Below are positions 1 to 8,311 of a stretch of DNA of 64,000 bases, one piece after another. Below the pieces are notes generated by a model. The model did not search any database, was not told the DNA's origin, and saw nothing but the letters and a program-made list of their open reading frames with translations. Source of the DNA: Streptomyces ferrugineus (GTDB taxonomy: Bacteria; Actinomycetota; Actinomycetes; Streptomycetales; Streptomycetaceae); the NCBI RefSeq assembly GCF_015160855.1, contig NZ_CP063373.1:8717001-8781000 (forward strand). The letters run 5' to 3'. Position 1 is the stretch's first letter, and every line of letters starts with the position of its first letter. A program made the position numbers and the translations under genes.

Positions 1-47
1 GCGCGAGAGCGTAGGTGGGCGACGGTGGTGTTGATCCAGTTGCTCAT
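1..47 (-). CDS. Partial Flp-type pilin-like protein (N-terminus only)
   Basis: Only the first 15 codons are in the window, reading MSNWINTTVAHLRSR from an ATG at 45-47. A purine-rich GAGGGGAA ribosome site lies just upstream on the minus strand. Short Flp/Fap prepilins of actinomycete Tad loci often begin with a similar leader of this kind. The position, just downstream of the Tad secretion genes on the same strand, fits a pilin that the machinery would process and assemble. The body of the gene, including the hydrophobic helix that would prove the call, is outside the window, so the assignment is inferred from the leader and the context. Confidence 0.5.
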   Translation of the reverse strand, partial: MSNWINTTVAHLRSR

Positions 48-180
48 GGTGTTCCCCTCTGGGCTCGCAAGTCCTGTGAGAAGTATCGGGAGAAACGTAA
101 GCGTGCATACCCCGAACACCAGAGGGTCCCCGGACCCAATTCCGGGCCTCGGCCGAAAACCATCGCTGTGTCATCGCCGG

Positions 181-894
181 TCAGCTCCGTCCTGGGTGTG
201 AACCCGGGGCCGTGCCCAGCCACTTGGCGGCGGCTTCGGCGCGGCTCGTGCTGTGGAGTTTGGCGAAGATCCGGTTGATGTGGTTCTTGACCGTCTTCTC
301 GCTGATGAAGCAGGTGGCGGCGATCTGCTGATTGTTCATGCCCGCTGCGATGAGGCCCATGATCTCCGCCTCCCTCCTGCTCAGCCGGAACCGCGACCTG
401 TACGACGAAGACTGTCCCACAGTTGGTTGCACTTGCGAAAGCGGTTCCGCTAAATTCCCTGCCTCAGTTACCACTTCGGCGTTTGCTTGCGCGAGGTAAG
501 CCTTCGCCGTAGGCGTGAAGCGGGACCTGCCCCGCCTGATGTCCCGTACGGCGTCCACGAGTTCGTCGGCCGTGAACTCACCGTGCACCAGGTACCCGGC
601 GGCCCCCCGGCGCAGCGCCTCCCGCACCGTCTCCGACTCCCCGCTGTACGTCAACATCATCACCGGGGCGATGCGGACGAGCCCCGGTAAGGCCTCTATG
701 CCGTCCATGCCCGGCATGCGAACGTCCAGAAGGATCACATCGGGGCGGTGCTGTCGGGCCGCCGTCTGGGCCTCGTGACCATCGGCCGCCTCCGCTGTGA
801 CGGTGATGTCCTCGTGGGTGGTGAGGAGCGCCGTGAGACCTGCTCGGACCACTGGGTTGTCGTCGGCCACGACGATCCGCAGAGGGGTGTTCAT
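181..894 (-). CDS. NarL/LuxR-type response regulator of the Tad locus
   Basis: 237 residues. An N-terminal receiver domain (about 1-120) has the acidic pair D11/D12 and the phospho-acceptor D57 in the LLDVRMPG motif. A C-terminal LuxR-type helix-turn-helix (about 165-225) contains LSRREAEIMGLIAAG. It is probably the DNA-binding partner of the histidine kinase just upstream: its ATG overlaps the kinase stop codon by 4 bases, so the pair is translationally coupled. One oddity is that the usual receiver lysine in the GYLLK motif reads YLVHG here, which may alter phosphorylation chemistry. It probably controls the pilus genes, but no target site could be identified. Confidence 0.9.
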   Translation of the reverse strand: MNTPLRIVVADDNPVVRAGLTALLTTHEDITVTAEAADGHEAQTAARQHRPDVILLDVRMPGMDGIEALPGLVRIAPVMMLTYSGESETVREALRRGAAGYLVHGEFTADELVDAVRDIRRGRSRFTPTAKAYLAQANAEVVTEAGNLAEPLSQVQPTVGQSSSYRSRFRLSRREAEIMGLIAAGMNNQQIAATCFISEKTVKNHINRIFAKLHSTSRAEAAAKWLGTAPGSHPGRS

Positions 895-2267
895 GAGGCC
901 GCCTTCGTCGTCAGGGCCGCCAGGGGCAGTTCCAGGCGGACCTCCGTGCCACGGGCGTGGGTGCCCTTGCCGAAGTGGATGCGGGCGCCTATCGAGGCGG
1001 CTCGTTCGGCCATGCCGAGCAGCCCGAAGTGGCCCGTTCGGCGCAGGTGTTCCAGGGTGGTGTCGGGGGGCAGGCCGCGGCCGTCGTCCGTGATCGTCAC
1101 GCACAGCACGTCGGCTCGGACCCCGGCCCGCACCTCCACCCGGGTCGCGTTCGCGTGGCGGTGGGCGTTCTCCATCGCCTCCGCCGTGATGGTGAGGAGC
1201 TGGCGGGCCACGGCGGGCGGGACCGGGGGTGCGGGGGCCTCGCCTTTCGCCTCGTCGCACGTCCCGTCGTACGTCGCCGGTAGGCCGGTCCGTTCTGTGA
1301 AGTCCCTCGCCTGGTCGGCCAGTTCCGGTGCCACGTCCGTCATGCTGTCGGGGTCCGACTCGCGGCGCAGGTCCGCCAGGAGCTCCCGGGACTCCGCCGC
1401 CGCTCTGCGGGCCGAGCGGGACACCAGTTCCGCCTGTCGGGCGATGCGGGCCGGGTCCATCGCGGTGGCCTTCGCCGAGATCGCCAGGCCGTCCGCCGCC
1501 AGGGCCACGCCGTGCAGTGTCTTCGCCACCGAGTCGTGCATCTCGCGGGCCAGCCGGGCCCGTTCCGCGCCGACCGCCTCGGTGACCGCGAGGCGCGCCT
1601 GGACCGTCGTCAGGGCCTGGGTGGCCGTGCCGAAGCGGAGCATGAGGTTGCGCAGGGACGAGCCCAGTGCCCCCGTGATGACGCACAGGCCCGGCAGGAG
1701 GAGCTTGTCCGCCAGGCTCGCCGACCTGGCGGCGTCCGTGTTGATCGCGTAGACCAGCAGCAGGATCAGGGACTGCACGCTCGCGAACACCGCCGCGCCC
1801 CGGTGGCCGTAGACGATGCCGGCCAGCAGCGGGGTGCAGACGCTGACGTAGGCCAGGGTGGTGTCGGGGCCTGCCGAGACGAGGAGGAGGGAGGTGAAGA
1901 CGGTGTCCGCCGCCAGGAGGGTGGGGTGGCGCAGGAGGAGGGGGCCGAAGCGTTCCCAGTCGCGGAACAGGGCGTACGAGACCATGAACGTGACGACCAC
2001 CGCCGCGCCGACCAGGCGGGCGCCGAGGCCGGGCGCCGCGTTGAGCAGGGCCGCGGGTGCCGCGAGGGCGATCATGGCCAGCCGGAAGCCGAAGACCTGG
2101 CGGCACATCGCCTGCAGGGCGTTGACCTGGAGCGGGATCTTCGCGGACCCGTCCACTTCCCCGGGTCCCCGCGACAGCCGGCGGCCGTGCGGCAGCAGGC
2201 GGCCGCGCAGAAGCCCGAGGCCGGCCCTCGCCGTCCCCGACCTCACCCTCAATGGCACGCCCGCCAC
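891..2267 (-). CDS. Membrane histidine kinase (HisKA_3/HATPase_c)
   Basis: 458 residues from a GTG at 2267 preceded by a GGGGAGGGG ribosome site; a shorter start is possible. The N-terminal half has five or six hydrophobic segments (about residues 60-205). A HisKA_3 dimerisation helix follows, with the phospho-acceptor H244 in LAREMHDSVAKTL, and then an ATPase domain with the DDGRGLPP G-box near residue 400. It overlaps the response regulator by 4 bases and follows tadC by 10 bases, so it belongs to the Tad operon. No separate extracellular sensor domain is visible; the signal may be sensed in the membrane. NarL-type kinase/regulator pairs are common in Streptomyces, but placement inside a pilus operon suggests a dedicated role. 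Confidence 0.88.
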   Translation of the reverse strand: MAGVPLRVRSGTARAGLGLLRGRLLPHGRRLSRGPGEVDGSAKIPLQVNALQAMCRQVFGFRLAMIALAAPAALLNAAPGLGARLVGAAVVVTFMVSYALFRDWERFGPLLLRHPTLLAADTVFTSLLLVSAGPDTTLAYVSVCTPLLAGIVYGHRGAAVFASVQSLILLLVYAINTDAARSASLADKLLLPGLCVITGALGSSLRNLMLRFGTATQALTTVQARLAVTEAVGAERARLAREMHDSVAKTLHGVALAADGLAISAKATAMDPARIARQAELVSRSARRAAAESRELLADLRRESDPDSMTDVAPELADQARDFTERTGLPATYDGTCDEAKGEAPAPPVPPAVARQLLTITAEAMENAHRHANATRVEVRAGVRADVLCVTITDDGRGLPPDTTLEHLRRTGHFGLLGMAERAASIGARIHFGKGTHARGTEVRLELPLAALTTKAAS

Positions 2268-2277
2268 GGCCCCTCCC

Positions 2278-3171
2278 CTACTCCCCCGTCAGCGACCCGA
2301 AGTCCGTCCCCGACCCCAGCAGCAGCCCCGCCCCCAGCAGGAGCATCGTCGCCGGGACCATGAACGTCGTGATCATCAGCGTGGCCCGGGGGACCGCCCT
2401 GGCCGCCTTCCTGCGCGCGTTCTGCGCATCCGTGCGGCGCATGTCCTTCGCCAGCGCCACCAGCGTGTCGACGATCGGCGCGCCCAGTTCCTCGCCCTGC
2501 TGGAGCGCCGTCACGAACATCGCGACCTGCTCGGAGTCGTTCCTGCGCCGCAGCTCCGCGAAGGCCTGGCGGCGGTTCATGCCGAGGTCCATCTGGCGCA
2601 GGGTGATGCGCAGTTCGTCGGCCCAGGGGCCCTCGTACTTCGAGGCGACCCGGTCCAGTGCCTGGCGGAAGCCGAGGCCGGCGCTGACCACGACCGCCAG
2701 GACGTCCAGGAAGTCCGGCAGGGTGCGCTCGATCTCGTTCTTCCTGATCCGGATCGCCGACCAGATGCCGACCTCCGTCCAGAAGGCGCCGAACGCCAGC
2801 AGCAGCAACGCCACCAGGAACTGTCCCCGCAGCAGGAAGACCAGGAAGCCGAGCGCGCCGAGGAAGCCGTACACCGCGCGCCGGGCCGCGTAGCGGTCGA
2901 TGGTCAGGCCGCCGGGGTTGCCCGCGAGGTCGATCCTGCGGCGGTACCTGGCGACCAGCTTGGGGCCCATCAGACGCAGTACGGCAGGGGCGTAGCGCAT
3001 GCCCATGCGGTCGATGAGGGAGTCCACGGCGCCGGTGCGGGTGGCGCCGATCTCCAGGGCCAGCGCGAGATCGCTGGGCAGCTTGGTCTCCGCGCGGTAC
3101 ATGCGGATGCCGGCGAAGACACCCCAGACGCTCAGGGCCATCACCGCCGCCAGCAGCAGTCCGATTCCCAT
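2278..3171 (-). CDS. tadC: TadC-like pilus assembly inner-membrane protein
   Basis: 297 residues with a type II secretion F (T2SSF) domain over roughly residues 130-260, flanked by hydrophobic helices near the N-terminus, around 100-130 and at the C-terminus. The LPDFLDVLAVVVSAGLGF stretch is typical of Tad platform proteins. It should form the inner-membrane platform together with TadB, on which the CpaF/TadA ATPase acts. It sits 16 bases after tadB and 10 bases before the histidine kinase on the same strand. The TadB/TadC distinction rests on gene order and on the domain being single and C-terminal. Confidence 0.9.
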   Translation of the reverse strand: MGIGLLLAAVMALSVWGVFAGIRMYRAETKLPSDLALALEIGATRTGAVDSLIDRMGMRYAPAVLRLMGPKLVARYRRRIDLAGNPGGLTIDRYAARRAVYGFLGALGFLVFLLRGQFLVALLLLAFGAFWTEVGIWSAIRIRKNEIERTLPDFLDVLAVVVSAGLGFRQALDRVASKYEGPWADELRITLRQMDLGMNRRQAFAELRRRNDSEQVAMFVTALQQGEELGAPIVDTLVALAKDMRRTDAQNARRKAARAVPRATLMITTFMVPATMLLLGAGLLLGSGTDFGSLTGE

Positions 3172-3187
3172 CAGTGCTCCCCGCCCC

Positions 3188-4135
3188 TCAGACGTCGATC
3201 CGCGACATACGCCGGATCAGCACGAAGCCCACCGCGTACAGGCCGAACGCGATCAGCACCGCGGCCTGCCCCAGCGGCGACCCCGTCATCCGGTCCAGGG
3301 CGCCGTCCTTCACCCCGTTCATCAGGAACAGCGACCCGATGCCGAGCACCGGGACCGCGTACGACGTCATGCTCACCTGGGACAACTGCGTACGGATCTC
3401 CCGTCGCGTCTCCTTGCGCTCCTCCAGCGTCTCCGTCAGGTTCCGCAGCGCGCTCACCACCTGGCCGCCGGCCCGGTTGGACAGCACCAGCGTGGTGACC
3501 AGGACGACCAGTTCGCGGGAGGGGAGGCGCTCGGCGAGTTCGCCCAGGGCGTCGTCCATCGAGGCGCCCAGGGCCAACTGGTTGGAGACGTTGGCCAGTT
3601 CCTCGCCCGCCGGGGCCTCCAGCTCCTCCGAGGCCATGCTGATCGCGGTGCGCAGGGCCAGGCCGGCGTGCGCGGCGTTGGCGAGGATGCGGGCCAGTTC
3701 GGGGAGTTGGTTGATGAACTTCTCGATGCGCTTCTGCCGCTGCCAGTTCAGGAACTGGACGGCGGCCCACACCCCCAGCAGTCCCGCGATCGGGCCGAAG
3801 AAGGGCGCGAGTGTCGCCTGGCCGATCAGCCACAGGCCCGCCACCGTCGCCAGCATGTAGACGAAGAACTCCCCCGGCGTGACGTCCAGGCCCGTCGCCA
3901 CCAGCCGCAGCTCCAGCCGCTTGCCGAGCTTCGTACGGCGCAGGCGGCGGTCCAGGTCGACGAAGCGGCGTCGGCGACCGCCCGCGCCGGTGATCTGGCC
4001 GGTGGCGGACAGGCGCTCGACGAGGGCCTGGCGCTGGGCCCGGCCGGCGCCGTAGGCGTGGACGCCCGCCACGGCCAGCGCGCAGGTCAGCAGTGCGATG
4101 CCGGTGGTGAGCGTGATGCGGGTCTGGAGGTCCAT
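3188..4135 (-). CDS. tadB: TadB-like pilus assembly inner-membrane protein
   Basis: 315 residues. An N-terminal membrane helix (about 8-28) is followed by a basic cytoplasmic stretch, a paired hydrophobic region (about 90-125), a T2SSF domain (about 145-270, with LPELARILANAAHAG) and a C-terminal hairpin of hydrophobic segments. This is the expected architecture and length for TadB. It follows the ATPase gene by 9 bases and precedes tadC by 16 bases, so the three genes make the ATPase plus membrane-platform module. Confidence 0.9.
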   Translation of the reverse strand: MDLQTRITLTTGIALLTCALAVAGVHAYGAGRAQRQALVERLSATGQITGAGGRRRRFVDLDRRLRRTKLGKRLELRLVATGLDVTPGEFFVYMLATVAGLWLIGQATLAPFFGPIAGLLGVWAAVQFLNWQRQKRIEKFINQLPELARILANAAHAGLALRTAISMASEELEAPAGEELANVSNQLALGASMDDALGELAERLPSRELVVLVTTLVLSNRAGGQVVSALRNLTETLEERKETRREIRTQLSQVSMTSYAVPVLGIGSLFLMNGVKDGALDRMTGSPLGQAAVLIAFGLYAVGFVLIRRMSRIDV

Positions 4136-4144
4136 GGGGGGGTC

Positions 4145-5482
4145 CTACCTGGCTTCTCGGGTGGCGAGCTCGAGCGGTGACTGGGCGACGCCGAAGGCCT
4201 GGGGTATCGGCTGGCTCGCCATGTACAGGCGGTCCGCGGTGCGGCGCGGGAGGGGGTGGTAGGCGAAGACGCCGTGGACGCGGCCGTCCGGCGTCATGGG
4301 CTGGGCGTTGAAGCGGGCCACCGTCGCCAGGCGGTACGGCTCCGCGCCGTGGCTGTCCAGGATCGCGATCTCGGTGATCCGGCGGGCGCCGTCCGGGAAC
4401 CGGGTCAGCTGGATGATCACGTCGACCGCGCTGTTGATCTGGTCGTGCAGCGCCTCGAAGGGGACCGTGACGTCGGCCATGGACGCGAGGGTCTTCAGCC
4501 GCATCAGGGCGTCCTCGGCGCTGTTGGCGTGCACGGTGGCCAGCGAGCCGTCGTGCCCGGTCGACATCGCCTGCAGCATGTCGAGGGACTCGCCGCCGCG
4601 GACCTCACCGACGACGATCCGGTCGGGGCGCATCCGCAGGGAGTTGCGGACCAGGTCGCGGATGGTGACCTGGCCCTTGCCCTCGACGTTGGGCGGGCGG
4701 GACTCCAGGCGGATGACGTGGGCCTGCTGGAGTTGGAGTTCGGCGGAGTCCTCGATGGTGATGATGCGCTCGGCCTCGGGGATCAGTCCGGACAGGGCGT
4801 TGAGCAGCGTCGTCTTTCCGGTGCCCGTGGCGCCCGAGACGATGACGTTGAACTTGGCCTGCACCAGTCCGGCCAGCAGATACACCATGGGCTCGTCGAG
4901 CGAGCCGAGGCCGGTCATCTCGTGCAGGGTGAAGGAGCGCGGGAAGCGGCGGATCGTCAGGGTCGCGCCGGTGAGCGACAGGGGCGGGATGATGACGTTC
5001 ACGCGCTCGCCGGACGGCAGTCGGGCGTCCACCATCGGGTTCGACTCGTCCACGCGCCGGTTCACCGTGGAGACGATCCGCTCGATGGTCTGCATCAGCT
5101 GGTCGTGGGAGGGGAAGCGGAGCGGCAACTGCTCCACCCGGCCGCCGCGTTCGACGAAGATCGCGTCCGGGCCGTTCACCATGATCTCGGTGATCGACGC
5201 GTCCTCGAGGAGTGGTTCCAGGATGCCGAGGCCGAGCGCCTCGTCGACGACCCGGCGGATCAGCTGCGAGCGCTCGACCGTCGACAGCACCGGGCCCTCG
5301 CGGCTGATGATGTGCCCGAGCACCCGCTCCAGGCGGGCCCGGCGCTCGGCGGCGGCCAGCGAGCTCATCTCGGCGAGGTCGATCTCCTCCAGCAGCTTGG
5401 CCCGGTAGGAGGCGACCAGATGGCCGTCCTCGCCCCGGCTGCCGTGCTCCTCGGGGGTGTTGATGCGTGACCTCAGGCTCAT
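4145..5482 (-). CDS. tadA: CpaF/TadA-family secretion ATPase
   Basis: 445 residues, the usual size for a CpaF-type hexameric ATPase that powers Tad pilus assembly at the cytoplasmic face of the membrane. The Walker A motif GATGTGKTT lies near residue 217, followed by the Asp box (IEDSAELQL), the MRPDRIVVGEVRGGE Walker B region and a His box (LATVHANSAED). An N-terminal domain of about 100 residues precedes the catalytic core. It is the third gene of the ATPase/TadB/TadC module and starts 12 bases after a TadE-like gene. Confidence 0.95.
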   Translation of the reverse strand: MSLRSRINTPEEHGSRGEDGHLVASYRAKLLEEIDLAEMSSLAAAERRARLERVLGHIISREGPVLSTVERSQLIRRVVDEALGLGILEPLLEDASITEIMVNGPDAIFVERGGRVEQLPLRFPSHDQLMQTIERIVSTVNRRVDESNPMVDARLPSGERVNVIIPPLSLTGATLTIRRFPRSFTLHEMTGLGSLDEPMVYLLAGLVQAKFNVIVSGATGTGKTTLLNALSGLIPEAERIITIEDSAELQLQQAHVIRLESRPPNVEGKGQVTIRDLVRNSLRMRPDRIVVGEVRGGESLDMLQAMSTGHDGSLATVHANSAEDALMRLKTLASMADVTVPFEALHDQINSAVDVIIQLTRFPDGARRITEIAILDSHGAEPYRLATVARFNAQPMTPDGRVHGVFAYHPLPRRTADRLYMASQPIPQAFGVAQSPLELATREAR

Positions 5483-5494
5483 GTGGATCCTCGT

Positions 5495-5872
5495 TCAGCG
5501 GTCGAGCGGCATGGTCGCGGTCTTCTGGGCGGGGTCGAAGTCCCAGCCGGGGACGATCGAGGGGATCTCGACGGTGGCGGTGACGGTGACCTCGTCGCCG
5601 CCCACCGCGGGGGCGCAGGTGACGGACAGCCAGTCGCTGATCGCACGGGCGCAGCCGTCCTGCGCGCTCTCCTCCAGCGAGGCCGCCCGCGCCCCCGCCC
5701 TGGCCGCCGTGCCGGCCTGCTGGGCGGTGTAGGCGATCAGCCCGATCTGTACGCCCGCCATGGCGACGAGGACGAGGATCGGGATGAACCCGAGGTACTC
5801 GATGGCGACCTGGCCACGGTCGCGGACCCGGCGAACCCTGCGCGCTCGGCGGACTTCGGCGTCGTACGACAT
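5495..5872 (-). CDS. TadE-like minor pseudopilin
   Basis: 125 residues. A short, very basic N-terminus is followed by DRGQVAIEYLGFIPI and one hydrophobic helix (about 20-45), the prepilin-like signature of TadE proteins, with the conserved glutamate five residues into the hydrophobic stretch. The remaining 80 residues are predicted to lie outside the membrane and contain two cysteines. The start at 5872 was chosen because it follows the neighbouring TadE stop by only one base; longer upstream starts would run through that gene. A second, different TadE-like gene lies directly upstream. Confidence 0.85.
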   Translation of the reverse strand: MSYDAEVRRARRVRRVRDRGQVAIEYLGFIPILVLVAMAGVQIGLIAYTAQQAGTAARAGARAASLEESAQDGCARAISDWLSVTCAPAVGGDEVTVTATVEIPSIVPGWDFDPAQKTATMPLDR

Positions 5873-5873
5873 C

Positions 5874-6248
5874 TCAGTCCTTCTCCTCCTGAACGGCCCC
5901 CGCGTGGCCGTCGACGGTGAACGGGAAGCCGATCGCGCCGGGGAAGAGCACGGGCACCTCCAGGTGCACGTCGGCCGTGACGTAGCCGCCGCTCGCCTGG
6001 CAGTCCACGCTCGCGCCGCCCTCCCACGAGCCCGGCAGATGCTCCAGTCCCGCCTCCTGGCAGGCCGCCTGCCCCTCGGAGGCCGCCCCCGCCCTGGCCG
6101 CCTCGTCCGCAGCATTCCCCGCGAGGGTGAACGTGTACCCCAGCAGCACGAACTGCCACAGCAGCACCAGGGTGATGATGATCAGCGGGGTCATGCCGAG
6201 GAACTCGACGGTCACCTGCCCCCGGTCGTCCCTGAGCCGCCCCCTCAC
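5874..6248 (-). CDS. TadE-like minor pseudopilin
   Basis: 124 residues with the leader DDRGQVTVEFLGMTPLI and a single hydrophobic helix (about residues 12-38), then a secreted domain with two cysteines. It resembles the next gene in layout but differs in sequence, so the two are probably distinct minor pilins rather than a recent duplicate. The start overlaps the end of the TadZ-like gene by 4 bases, indicating translational coupling. Known TadE/TadF pairs are needed for Flp pilus biogenesis; that role is inferred here from the locus. Confidence 0.87.
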   Translation of the reverse strand: MRGRLRDDRGQVTVEFLGMTPLIIITLVLLWQFVLLGYTFTLAGNAADEAARAGAASEGQAACQEAGLEHLPGSWEGGASVDCQASGGYVTADVHLEVPVLFPGAIGFPFTVDGHAGAVQEEKD

Positions 6249-7510
6249 CTCCCTATCTCCTTCCGCCTGCGGAACGTCAGCGCCGCCCGGTCCGCGCCCC
6301 GCGCCCTGCCGTTCCGGCGCTGCGGGACCGCCCCTTCCGTGCCCTTGACCAGCCCCAGCTCACCGGCGAGCGTCCAAAGGGCCTGCTTGACCGTGCTCTT
6401 GGCGTCCAGCTCGTGCACCCGGCCGGCGTCGACGGCGCCCTGGAGTTCCTTGAAGTTGGCGGGGATAGCGGTGGCCGCGATACCGGTGCCGGTGATGCGC
6501 TGGATCAGGGCGGGCTGGATCTCCGTACCGCGGGTGTGGCGGTTGACGACGATCATGGTCTCCTCCGCCTTGCGGATCTGCAGGCGGTCCCACATCCGCA
6601 CCGTGCGTTTGGCACCGCGCACGGCGACCACGTCCGGGGTGGTGACGAGGAGCGCGGTGTCGGCCATCTCCACGGCGGCCGCGCTCGCGCCCGACAGCTG
6701 GGCGCCGCAGTCGATGACGACGACCTCGTAGCGGGAGCGCAGGGCGCTGACGATGTGGCGGGCGGCGCGGTCGGTGACCTCCTCGCCGCGTTCGCCGTCG
6801 CCGGGGGCGAGCAGCAGCGCCACCCCGGTGTCGTGCCGGAACACCGCGTCGGCCAGCACGCGCGGCGTGATGTCGTTGATGGCGGCGAGGTCGACGATCG
6901 AGCGGCGGAACTGGATGTCCAGGTAGGACGCGATGTCGCCGGTCTGGAGGTCCATGTCGAGCAGGGCGGCGCCGCGGCCCGAGGCCTGGGCGGCGAGGGC
7001 GAGCTGGATGGCCGTGAGGGTCGCCCCCACGCCGCCCTTGGCGCCGCTGACCGTCACGACCGTGCCGCCGACGCCGCTGAACACATCGCCCCCGGCGCCC
7101 AGATGGCGCCGTACGCCCATGGACCACTGCGCCACCGCGTTGACGCGGCTGGCCAGCTCCTCGTAGCTCAGCGGCAGGGCGACCAGGCCCCGTGCGCCGT
7201 AGTCCATGGCGGCCTGGAAGAGGCCGGGGCCGGCGTCGGAGGTGACGAGTATGACGCCCACCGCCGGGAAGCGCAGGGCGACTTCGCGGATGAGTTCCAG
7301 GGCCGGGACGGGGCCGATGCGCTCGTGGACGACGACGACCTCGGGGAGTTCGTCGATGGACTCGGCGGCCAGCCGGGCGAGGGTGTCGACGAGCTGGGTG
7401 GAGTCGGTGACCGGGGCGACGGGCTCGGCGTCGGGGAGCTGGCTGAGCAGCGTCGTGAGGGACCGGACCGCGTCCGCGTCGCCGACGGCCGGGAGGATCC
7501 TCGTGGGCAT
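6245..7510 (-). CDS. TadZ/CpaE-like localisation ATPase
   Basis: 421 residues. The first 130 form an atypical receiver-like domain, followed by a ParA/MinD-type P-loop with the deviant Walker A SGAKGGVGATLTAI near residue 155 and an ALLDMDLQTGD Walker A' segment. CpaE/TadZ proteins position the pilus machinery at the membrane or cell pole. The C-terminal 30 residues are basic and low-complexity. The gene lies between cpaB (9 bases upstream) and the TadE genes (4-base overlap), the standard order in actinobacterial Tad loci. Confidence 0.92.
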   Translation of the reverse strand: MPTRILPAVGDADAVRSLTTLLSQLPDAEPVAPVTDSTQLVDTLARLAAESIDELPEVVVVHERIGPVPALELIREVALRFPAVGVILVTSDAGPGLFQAAMDYGARGLVALPLSYEELASRVNAVAQWSMGVRRHLGAGGDVFSGVGGTVVTVSGAKGGVGATLTAIQLALAAQASGRGAALLDMDLQTGDIASYLDIQFRRSIVDLAAINDITPRVLADAVFRHDTGVALLLAPGDGERGEEVTDRAARHIVSALRSRYEVVVIDCGAQLSGASAAAVEMADTALLVTTPDVVAVRGAKRTVRMWDRLQIRKAEETMIVVNRHTRGTEIQPALIQRITGTGIAATAIPANFKELQGAVDAGRVHELDAKSTVKQALWTLAGELGLVKGTEGAVPQRRNGRARGADRAALTFRRRKEIGR

Positions 7511-7519
7511 GGGGGCCTC

Positions 7520-8227
7520 TCACTTGTCCTTGGCGAGTTCGTAGGTGCGGTCCGCCGGGGAGACGGAGGAGTCGGCGCCGGGTGCCACCAGGGCGAGCCG
7601 GACCTCGTCGGCGAACGACTCGGCGTAGGTGATGCGCTGGGCGTCGAGGGGCTGCAGCGCGAAGGTGATCGGGACGGCGTCGGTGGGTTCGCGACGGCGG
7701 TCGTTGTCGTCGGGCTTGAGCGAGGTCTGCTCGCCCACGTCGATGACGCGGGCGTTCTCGACGATGAGCTTGGACTGGTCGGGGGCGCCGTCGCGCTCTC
7801 CCTCGAAGGTGGCGTAGACGTTGACGGTGGCGCCGGGAGTGATCTTGCCGGCCACACCGGTGGCCGCGTCGATCATGATGGCGAGTTCCTGCTCACCCTG
7901 CTGGAGGGCGGGCTGGTCGACGATCATGTCGCTCTGGAGCAGGGAGCCCTGCCTGAGGGTCGTGACGGCGATCTTGCCCTGGATCTCGCGGAGGCTGGTG
8001 ACGGCGTTCTTCGACAGCCAGCGCTCGGGCATCTCGATCTTCTCGAACTGGGCCGCGCTGAGCGGAGCGTAGGGGGCCACGTCCCGCTTGAGCCGGTACG
8101 CGGTGACCTCTGGCCCGACCTTGGACTTCACGTCGTTGATGACGGACAGGACGCCGGCGAAGGCGCCGAGGGCGCAGACGATCGACAGGAGCAGGAGTAT
8201 CACGCCGCGGCGCTGACGGGAGTTCAT
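7520..8227 (-). CDS. cpaB: CpaB/RcpC-like Flp pilus assembly protein with SAF domain
   Basis: 235 residues. An N-terminal membrane helix (about 8-30) is followed by an SAF domain (about 38-105) with the YAPLSAAQFEKIEMP segment, then a RcpC/CpaB-like beta domain (about 115-225). CpaB proteins are extracytoplasmic and thought to guide or stabilise the pilus. It is the first clear structural gene of the minus-strand Tad operon, with 84 bases separating it from the upstream zinc-ribbon gene. No recognisable promoter could be fixed in that gap. Confidence 0.88.
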   Translation of the reverse strand: MNSRQRRGVILLLLSIVCALGAFAGVLSVINDVKSKVGPEVTAYRLKRDVAPYAPLSAAQFEKIEMPERWLSKNAVTSLREIQGKIAVTTLRQGSLLQSDMIVDQPALQQGEQELAIMIDAATGVAGKITPGATVNVYATFEGERDGAPDQSKLIVENARVIDVGEQTSLKPDDNDRRREPTDAVPITFALQPLDAQRITYAESFADEVRLALVAPGADSSVSPADRTYELAKDK

Positions 8228-8311
8228 GAACCGTGCAACCTCATTGGGGGAATCGGTCGGGGGCGGTCGGTGGGGCGGTCAGGGGAGACCCTTTCGCGGC
8301 CGGGGGGCGGT

